NCBI GenBank assembly: GCA_017477005.1
Contig: JAFUXY010000310.1
Span: 1-10,601, forward strand
From: Lachnospiraceae bacterium
GTDB lineage: Bacteria > Bacillota > Clostridia > Lachnospirales > Lachnospiraceae
Direction of reading: 5' to 3'
Length of the DNA: 10,601 nucleotides
Shown here: positions 6,725-10,601 of the stretch, one piece after another
Position numbering within the stretch: position 1 is the first letter of the stretch
How the letters are laid out: every line of letters starts with the position of its first letter
The notes under the pieces: generated by a model
What the model was told of the DNA's origin: nothing
Seen by the model: the letters and a program-made list of their open reading frames with translations, nothing else
The model's database searches: none
Translations under genes and position numbers: made by a program

Positions 6725-6745
6725 TGTCGTTAAGGCAATACGACA
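6725..6745. repeat. Perfect inverted repeat TGTCGT-N9-ACGACA between the two phosphatase genes
   Basis: Six-base arms at 6725-6730 and 6740-6745 flank a 9-nt spacer in the 63-nt gap between the histidine phosphatase stop and the acylphosphatase start. No T-run follows on either strand, so it is not a standard terminator. It could be a dyad operator or an mRNA processing hairpin, but six-base arms can arise by chance. Confidence 0.35.
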
Positions 6746-6749
6746 GTGT

Positions 6750-7481
6750 TCAGTCATGCCGCTGTGAAAAGTCGGAGTACAGCTCCGTGAACAGTCCGTT
6801 TGGATTCGGAGCGAGTCCGGCGGCATCCAAGTGGGAGGTATCTCCATAGTGGCTCAACCGAAACGAAGCGATCCCTTCCCGGCGTTCCTCCGTCACCAAT
6901 TCGGACACGGAAGCCGGCGCCGCCATAATCCCGTGCCACAGGGGCATTGGAGAGACCGACAGCAGGTGAGAGAGCAGTACTACCGTCACCCCATAGTGGC
7001 AGAAAAAGCAAAGGGTCTTGGTGTTCGGCTCCCGGACCAGATAGAGCCGTCCGCTGCGTTCATAGCCAAACTCCGCCAAAATCTGGTCAAAATGGCTGCA
7101 TACCCGATGGTATTCTTCCTCGACCTGCCCTTCCCGCATCAGGGGAGTGGTGTACCATTTGTCCGGGTCGTAATACTCATCCACAGTGGTCCAGTCCTGC
7201 GGCAGCCAGTCCCAGGGAATGGAGAGTTCGCCGTTTCGATCCGGCCGTTTGATCGGCGCATGGAATTCCCGCAGCCAGTCGCAGACCTCCGCAGTGGCTC
7301 CTTTTCGCTTCAAGGTGGGCTCCGCGGTTTCCCGGGCCCGGCCGAGAGGGGAGACGTAGAATGCGTCGATATCCACCCCGGCGAGGCGGTCACAAACAAG
7401 CGCGGCTTCCTGCTTTCCCAAAGGAAGCAAGCAGTCATGGTCGTAATCCGGTTCTCCATGACGAACGAATAATAGCTTCAT
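6750..7481 (-). CDS. Histidine phosphatase superfamily protein (phosphoglycerate mutase-like)
   Basis: A 243-residue cytoplasmic protein of the histidine phosphatase (branch 1) superfamily. The phospho-accepting histidine is H8 in LLFVRHGEPDY (3-13). The second arginine is R48 in SPLGRAR, the conserved acidic position is probably E72 (REFHAP), and the second catalytic histidine is H162 in CHYGVT. The middle section (80-125) is rich in W, D and Y (IPWDWLPQDW and nearby) and longer than in cofactor-dependent phosphoglycerate mutase. This points to a broad-specificity or dedicated phosphatase instead of the glycolytic mutase; the substrate is unknown. ATG 7481 was chosen because AAGGAGG lies 3 nt upstream and the RHGE motif then begins at the expected distance from the N-terminus. 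The gene is divergent from the LacI-like gene and leads the acylphosphatase unit. Confidence 0.9.
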   Translation of the reverse strand: MKLLFVRHGEPDYDHDCLLPLGKQEAALVCDRLAGVDIDAFYVSPLGRARETAEPTLKRKGATAEVCDWLREFHAPIKRPDRNGELSIPWDWLPQDWTTVDEYYDPDKWYTTPLMREGQVEEEYHRVCSHFDQILAEFGYERSGRLYLVREPNTKTLCFFCHYGVTVVLLSHLLSVSPMPLWHGIMAAPASVSELVTEERREGIASFRLSHYGDTSHLDAAGLAPNPNGLFTELYSDFSQRHD

Positions 7482-7529
7482 AATCCTCCTTTCCCCCCAT
7501 AAATGGGCTTTTTGACACCAATTTTTCCC

Positions 7530-7558
7530 ATTATAACAGAAAGCTGAATTATTTTCCA
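7530..7558 (-). promoter_or_regulatory. Promoter for the histidine phosphatase-acylphosphatase unit
   Basis: On the minus strand TGGAAA (7558-7553) and a perfect TATAAT (7535-7530) are separated by 17 nt. The leader would be about 40 nt. It contains the palindrome CCCATAAATGGG (7496-7507) just ahead of the ribosome binding site. The -35 box touches the -35 box of the divergent promoter at 7559-7587, so the two promoters probably compete or share control. Confidence 0.6.
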
Positions 7559-7587
7559 TTGAATATTTTTTTTACCTGTGATATTTT
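7559..7587 (+). promoter_or_regulatory. Promoter for the LacI-like gene and engB
   Basis: TTGAAT (7559-7564) and TATTTT (7582-7587) are separated by 17 nt, with an extended -10 TGA immediately before the -10 box. A transcript starting near 7594 has a leader of about 70 nt before ATG 7664. A second hexamer pair lies downstream at 7620-7648 (see rejected items). Confidence 0.55.
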
Positions 7588-7663
7588 ATAAGGAGGGTGA
7601 AGCAGGTAGTTGCTGCTTTTTGAGAGAATGGGCGGCATACAATATAAAAGAAGGAGGGATTCT

Positions 7664-8590
7664 ATGGCATCAAAGAAGAAAGAAGCTACGGCGGCAGAGT
7701 CCGCAAAGCGTCCGGAGGCGGCTGCAGAGAAGCCGAAAAAGGACGAAGGGAAGCTCAAGATCGGCTTTGTGTCCTTCTCGGAGGAGGATCAGAGGCACAA
7801 AGAACTCAAAGAGGGCATGCAGGCACGCATGCAGGATCAGGGCTACGAAGCGGAGATGATCGTCCGGGAGACGCCGATGTACGCCGATGCCCAGCTGAAG
7901 GCCATCGAAGAGGTGGTGGACGCAGGCATCAAGGGGCTTTTGCTGACACCCTACAACGACAAGCGGATCGTGAAGAAGGTCAACGAGCTGGTGGCGGACG
8001 GCATTCCGGTGGTGACGGTGTGTTCGGATATCGAAGGCACCGAGCGTCTGGCCTATGTTGGCAGCGACAACCGCCGTCTGGGGCATACCGTCGGCGCGCT
8101 TTTGGGGCTGATGTCCGGCGGCAGGGCCGAAGTGGGCATTATTACAGGCTCGAGAGAAGTGTTGGGCCAGGAGCAGCGCATCCAGGGCTTTATTGAGAAG
8201 ATCCAGAAGGAATATCCGGAAATTTCGGTAGAGACAATCGTGGAGTGCAAGAATGAGGACTACAAGTGCTACGATACGCTGCAGAGAGTGGCGTTTGAGT
8301 TCCCTACGATCACGTCCTTCATCTTCACGGCGGGCGGCGTCGGAGGCGGCTGCAAGGCGCTGTATCAGATGACGGCACGGCCGAATTATCATATTATCAC
8401 GATCGATGAGATCGCGGCGACTGTGGAATACATGAACAAGGGCATTATCACGGCGGCGATCTGCCAAGAGCCGAGAAGACAGGGCAAGATCGCTCTGACA
8501 ACCCTGATCGATGCGATCCAATCCGACAAGAAGCCGGAGGAAGAGTTCAATTATACGGATATCAATATCCGCATCAAGGAGAATATTTAA
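7664..8590 (+). CDS. Cytoplasmic LacI/periplasmic-binding-protein-like protein without HTH or signal peptide
   Basis: A 308-residue protein with a type I periplasmic-binding fold (Peripla_BP_4/LacI effector domain) covering about residues 31-290. Visible family segments are LKIGFVSFSEED (31-42), GIPVVTVCSD (113-122), YVGSDNRRLGHTVG (131-144), QRIQGF (171-176), a TAGGVGGG turn (222-229) and AAICQEPRRQG (264-274). The first 30 residues are K/A/E-rich and hydrophilic (MASKKKEATAAESAKRPEAA and on). There is no hydrophobic signal, no lipobox cysteine and no helix-turn-helix, so it is neither a normal solute-binding lipoprotein nor a normal LacI repressor. The start is ATG 7664, with AAGGAGGG 5 nt upstream. 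engB starts 5 nt after its stop. No transporter genes are adjacent. It may be a soluble sugar/ligand sensor; the lysine-rich tail might contact nucleic acid or another protein, but this is speculative. Confidence 0.85.
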   Translation: MASKKKEATAAESAKRPEAAAEKPKKDEGKLKIGFVSFSEEDQRHKELKEGMQARMQDQGYEAEMIVRETPMYADAQLKAIEEVVDAGIKGLLLTPYNDKRIVKKVNELVADGIPVVTVCSDIEGTERLAYVGSDNRRLGHTVGALLGLMSGGRAEVGIITGSREVLGQEQRIQGFIEKIQKEYPEISVETIVECKNEDYKCYDTLQRVAFEFPTITSFIFTAGGVGGGCKALYQMTARPNYHIITIDEIAATVEYMNKGIITAAICQEPRRQGKIALTTLIDAIQSDKKPEEEFNYTDINIRIKENI

Positions 8591-8595
8591 GACCC

Positions 8596-9261
8596 ATGAA
8601 AATCAAATCCGTCAACCTCGAAACGGTGATCGGACCAACGACAAAACATTTGCCGGCGAATACGCTGCCCGAGGTGGCGTACGCCGGCAATTCCAATGTT
8701 GGCAAGTCTTCTTTGATCAACGTTTTGATGAATCGAAAGCATCTGGCGCATACTTCCCAAAAGCCTGGAAAGACGCAGACGATCAATTTTTATAATATCA
8801 ATCGCGAGTTGTATCTGGTAGATCTGCCGGGCTACGGCTATACGAATGCGCCCGAATCAGAAAAGAAAAAATGGGGCAAAATGGTCGAACGCTATCTCTA
8901 CGAGTCCGAGCAGTTGGCCTGCGTGTTTCTGCTGGTGGATATCCGCCACGAGCCATCCGCCAACGACAAGCAGATGTACGAGTGGATCGACTACATGGGC
9001 TATCAGACCATCGTGATCGCGACCAAAGCGGACAAGCTCAAGCCCTCGCAGATCGACAGCCACCTCTCCGTCATTGAAGACGTGCTTTCTATGGAAGAGG
9101 ACGGGATCCTCATACCGTTTTCCTCAAAAACGAAGGAGGGGCTAGACGATATCTACGATCTGATGGATCAGGTCATCGAAAACGCACAGGAATCCGATGA
9201 TTCATCTGAAAACCTACCGGAATCCGACGATCAGGCGGAAAACAGCGGGGTAGAGAGGTAG
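8596..9261 (+). CDS. engB: Ribosome biogenesis GTPase EngB (YsxC/YihA)
   Basis: A 221-residue TRAFAC-class GTPase needed for late assembly of the 50S ribosomal subunit. G1 is GNSNVGKSS (31-39), G2 lies at GKTQTIN (58-64), G3 is DLPGYGY (76-82), G4 is TKAD (143-146) and G5 is FSSKT (175-179). The core ends near residue 196, as in Bacillus YsxC. Residues 197-221 form an extra acidic tail made of two near-repeats, [10 protein letters not shown] and [13 protein letters not shown] 8596 lies 5 nt after the previous stop. The nearest Shine-Dalgarno (AGGAG, 8577-8581) is inside the upstream gene with a long 14-nt spacing, so translational coupling is likely. The last 31 bp overlap the 3' end of convergent cysK. 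Confidence 0.96.
   Translation: MKIKSVNLETVIGPTTKHLPANTLPEVAYAGNSNVGKSSLINVLMNRKHLAHTSQKPGKTQTINFYNINRELYLVDLPGYGYTNAPESEKKKWGKMVERYLYESEQLACVFLLVDIRHEPSANDKQMYEWIDYMGYQTIVIATKADKLKPSQIDSHLSVIEDVLSMEEDGILIPFSSKTKEGLDDIYDLMDQVIENAQESDDSSENLPESDDQAENSGVER
9190..9249 (+). repeat. 30-nt tandem duplication encoding the EngB acidic tail
   Basis: Two adjacent 30-nt units (9190-9219 and 9220-9249) both begin GAATCCGA and share GAAAAC at the same offset. They encode [10 protein letters not shown] and [10 protein letters not shown]. The second unit contains, on the opposite strand, the last codons and the TGA of cysK. The diverged middle and ends of the units suggest an old duplication. Confidence 0.6.
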
Positions 9262-10166
9262 CGGTCTCCGGAATCCGGCAGGATCACGACGATGTTTTTG
9301 CCCTTGTTTTCGGGCTTTTTGGCAAGCTCCACAGCCGCCTTCAAGGCTGCGCCCGAAGAAATGCCGACCAGTATGCCTTCTGAATGTCCGAAACGGCGGT
9401 CTTCCTCAAAGGCGTCGTCGTTTTCGATTGGCATGATCTGGTCATAGACTTCGGTGTTGAGTACCTTGGGTACGAATCCGGCGCCGATGCCCTGGATTTT
9501 GTGCGGGCCGGGCGTTCCTTTGGAAAGCACGGGGGAGGCAGCCGGTTCTACTGCGACGACTTGTACATTCGGATTCTGCTCTTTCAGATATTCGCCAACG
9601 CCGGTGATTGTACCGCCGGTTCCAACGCCTGCGACCAGAATATCCACGGCGCCACCGGTCTGCTCCCAAATCTCGGGACCGGTGGTCTTTTTGTGGTAGG
9701 CCGGGTTGGCAGGGTTGTCAAACTGCCCCAGGATAATGGATCCCGGCGTCTGCTCATGCAGTTCATTGGCCTTTTCGATTGCGCCCTTCATCCCCTTGGA
9801 ACCCTCTGTCAAAACTAGCTGAGCGCCGTAGGCAGCGAGCATGTTGCGCCGTTCCACACTCATCGTGTCCGGCAGTGTCAGAATGGCGGTGTAGCCTCTG
9901 GCGGTAGCCACGGCCGCAATGCCGATGCCGGTGTTTCCGCTGGTGGGTTCGATGATCGTCGCGCCCGGTTTCAGGCTGCCGTTCTTTTCAGCTTCTTCAA
10001 TCATCGCCAGCGCGATACGGTCTTTGACCGAGCCCGCCGGATTCAAATATTCCAGCTTGGCGAGAATGTGCGCGCCCTCCACGCCCGCGCTTTTGGCGTA
10101 GCGATCCGCTGCCAAGATAGGGGTCTTCCCGATCAGTTCTGTCAAATTTTTCTTGATATCTGCCAT
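9231..10166 (-). CDS. cysK: Cysteine synthase A (O-acetylserine sulfhydrylase)
   Basis: A 311-residue PLP enzyme that makes L-cysteine from O-acetylserine and sulfide in the cytoplasm. The PLP lysine is K48 in NPAGSVKDR. The substrate loop is EPTSGNTG (73-80), the PLP phosphate loop is GTGGT (182-186), GISSGAA begins at 268, and the C-terminus has [13 protein letters not shown]. The length matches CysK. ATG 10166 was chosen because AAGGAGG lies 6 nt upstream and the protein then begins [16 protein letters not shown], as in known homologues. The segment before GISSG ([11 protein letters not shown]) differs from the more usual ARRLAREEG but leaves the key residues intact. Its expression is probably controlled through the promoter at 10265-10293 and the folded leader at 10192-10247. 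The 3' end overlaps engB on the other strand by 31 bp. Confidence 0.97.
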   Translation of the reverse strand: MADIKKNLTELIGKTPILAADRYAKSAGVEGAHILAKLEYLNPAGSVKDRIALAMIEEAEKNGSLKPGATIIEPTSGNTGIGIAAVATARGYTAILTLPDTMSVERRNMLAAYGAQLVLTEGSKGMKGAIEKANELHEQTPGSIILGQFDNPANPAYHKKTTGPEIWEQTGGAVDILVAGVGTGGTITGVGEYLKEQNPNVQVVAVEPAASPVLSKGTPGPHKIQGIGAGFVPKVLNTEVYDQIMPIENDDAFEEDRRFGHSEGILVGISSGAALKAAVELAKKPENKGKNIVVILPDSGDRYLSTPLFSA

Positions 10167-10190
10167 CTTAAGCCTCCTTTTTTTCAAAAC

Positions 10191-10284
10191 AATGGGGTAT
10201 CCCCCATCGCAGGCAAAGACCTACTATACCTAAAAGATATGGGGGATTGAATTAACCTAGTAATATGATAGGCAAATGGGGTAT
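10191..10284. repeat. Direct repeat AATGGGGTAT, two copies flanking the cysK leader
   Basis: Exact 10-base copies lie at 10191-10200 and 10275-10284 (ATACCCCATT on the cysK strand). The upstream copy sits inside the 17-nt spacer of the cysK promoter, and the downstream copy sits just before the ribosome binding site. Related boxes ATCCCCCAT (10199-10207) and ATGGGGGAT (10239-10247) lie between them. This spacing fits either operator sites or RNA pairing elements. Confidence 0.6.
10192..10247 (-). promoter_or_regulatory. cysK 5' leader with two mutually exclusive hairpins
   Basis: Read on the cysK strand, ATCCCCCAT (10247-10239) pairs perfectly over nine bases with ATGGGGGAT (10207-10199), leaving a 31-nt loop. 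The same right arm can instead form ATGGGG (10207-10202), loop GATA, CCCCAT (10197-10192). The two pairings cannot coexist. The second hairpin ends about 12 nt before the ribosome binding site and is followed by TTGTTTTG, a weak U-stretch. The layout resembles an attenuator or translational switch, but I recognise no known riboswitch class, and the leader is too short for a T-box. Confidence 0.45.
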
Positions 10285-10293
10285 TCTTGTCAA
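10265..10293 (-). promoter_or_regulatory. cysK promoter, consensus -35
   Basis: A perfect TTGACA (10293-10288) and TATCAT (10270-10265) are separated by 17 nt on the minus strand, which predicts a start near 10258 and a leader of about 92 nt. The -35 box contains the TGA stop (10292-10290) of the upstream yqeG gene. The spacer holds one copy of the repeated ATACCCCATT box. Confidence 0.75.
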
Positions 10294-10601
10294 GAGGAAA
10301 TTTTGCTGGACAAATAACTTTTTAGAACGAGGGCTTCCGCAAAGCGTTTCAGAATGATCTGCGGCTCCTCATGCCACTTTTGAACGGGCTCGACTAAGAT
10401 GCCGTGGATGCCTGTACGTTTGGCTCCCCAAACATCGGTGAAAATCTGGTCTCCAATAAAGAGGGTGTTTCGCAAATTGGTACCCATACGCTTCATTCCA
10501 CGCAGGTAGGCCTGCTTTGCTGGCTTGTTTGCCTTGAACACATAGCCGGTGGCGCCGACGGCCTCGGCAAATGGCTGGACGCGCTCTTCGCGGTTGTTGG
10601 A
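10290..10601 (-). CDS. yqeG: YqeG family HAD IIIA-type phosphatase, 5' part outside window
   Basis: The C-terminal 103 residues of a HAD-superfamily phosphatase of the YqeG type; the gene runs off the right edge with the frame open. Visible motifs are SNNREERV at residues 1-8 of the fragment (HAD motif II region), KANKP with the motif III lysine K26, and GDQIFTDVWGAKRTG (50-64) with D51 and D56 of motif IV. This GDQ-TDV-G.KR.G pattern is the YqeG signature. Family members are about 170 residues, so roughly 70 N-terminal residues, including the nucleophile aspartate, are missing here. In Bacillus the gene neighbours yqeH and aroE; that part is not visible. The substrate is unknown (PGP phosphatase activity is reported for related GEP4-like proteins). 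Its TGA lies inside the -35 box of the cysK promoter. Confidence 0.92.
   Translation of the reverse strand, partial: SNNREERVQPFAEAVGATGYVFKANKPAKQAYLRGMKRMGTNLRNTLFIGDQIFTDVWGAKRTGIHGILVEPVQKWHEEPQIILKRFAEALVLKSYLSSKISS

Noticed and set aside
7496..7513. CCCATAAATGGG followed by CTTTTT as a terminator
   Set aside because: Only four to five base pairs, no gene ends here on the plus strand, and it lies in the leader of the divergent phosphatase gene.
7620..7648. TTGAGA-17-TATAAA promoter match upstream of the LacI-like gene
   Set aside because: The hexamers are good, but the transcript would start near 7655, inside the ribosome binding site (7651-7658), leaving an mRNA without a usable one. 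The promoter at 7559-7587 is preferred.
7610..7663. In-frame TTG at 7610 as an earlier start of the LacI-like protein
   Set aside because: AGGAGGG lies 12 nt upstream, but ATG 7664 has a better placed AAGGAGGG. The added 18 residues (FERMGGIQYKRRR and flanks) resemble translated ribosome binding site and leader.
7670..8521. 283-codon minus-strand frame opposite the LacI-like gene
   Set aside because: Antisense shadow; rich in R, H, D, L and without any domain signal. The plus-strand frame has the ribosome binding site and the family motifs.
10167..10258. T-box or S-box riboswitch in front of cysK
   Set aside because: The leader is only about 92 nt, without a T-box sequence or specifier stem and without the SAM-I core. 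The structure seen is a simple pair of alternative stems.
1..10601. CRISPR arrays, tRNA/rRNA genes, insertion sequences, defence or toxin-antitoxin systems
   Set aside because: No regularly spaced repeats, no tRNA-like cloverleaf sequence, no transposase or nuclease motifs. All larger frames are explained by the genes listed.

Overview
The window reads as chromosomal DNA of an obligately anaerobic member of the Bacillota, most likely class Clostridia. The evidence is a group B-type [FeFe] hydrogenase, a membrane-anchored fibronectin-III-like protein of a style common in Lachnospiraceae and Eubacteriaceae, YqeG, YsxC/EngB, an AI-2E family permease, and strong AGGAGG-type ribosome binding sites throughout. 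Base composition looks moderate (about half G+C) and even. I see no phage, transposon, tRNA, rRNA or CRISPR sequence. Coding density is high, and nearly every gene has a recognisable family.

Left part (1-3249). A minus-strand cluster carries thrH (HAD phosphatase/phosphotransferase), a small membrane-anchored Fn3-like protein, and a purine nucleoside phosphorylase cut by the window edge. Facing away from it on the plus strand is a 69-residue four-cysteine putative zinc protein with its own near-consensus promoter and intrinsic terminator. Its stop codon overlaps that of the convergent AI-2E family permease.

Middle (3315-7481, all minus strand). A probable operon runs hydrogenase, then DUF815 AAA+ ATPase, then AI-2E permease, from a promoter around 6266-6301 with a structured leader of about 105 nt. 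Upstream of it lies a two-gene unit: a histidine-family phosphatase followed by an acylphosphatase. This unit starts at a promoter whose -35 box abuts the -35 box of the divergent plus-strand unit.

Right part (7664-10601). The plus strand carries a periplasmic-binding-protein/LacI-effector-like protein that has no signal peptide and no helix-turn-helix. EngB follows 5 nt later. EngB ends in an acidic tail built from a 30-nt tandem duplication and overlaps the 3' end of the convergent cysK by 31 bp. cysK has a near-perfect sigma-A promoter whose -35 box contains the stop codon of the upstream yqeG. Its leader of about 92 nt can form two mutually exclusive GC-rich hairpins and carries repeated ATACCCCAT boxes.

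The genes are mostly housekeeping and metabolic (purine salvage, amino-acid metabolism, cysteine synthesis, ribosome assembly, hydrogen/redox chemistry). I did not find a clearly new multi-gene system. The most unusual items are the cysK leader, the cytoplasmic HTH-less binding protein paired with EngB, the hydrogenase-DUF815 arrangement, and several antisense or overlapping gene ends.
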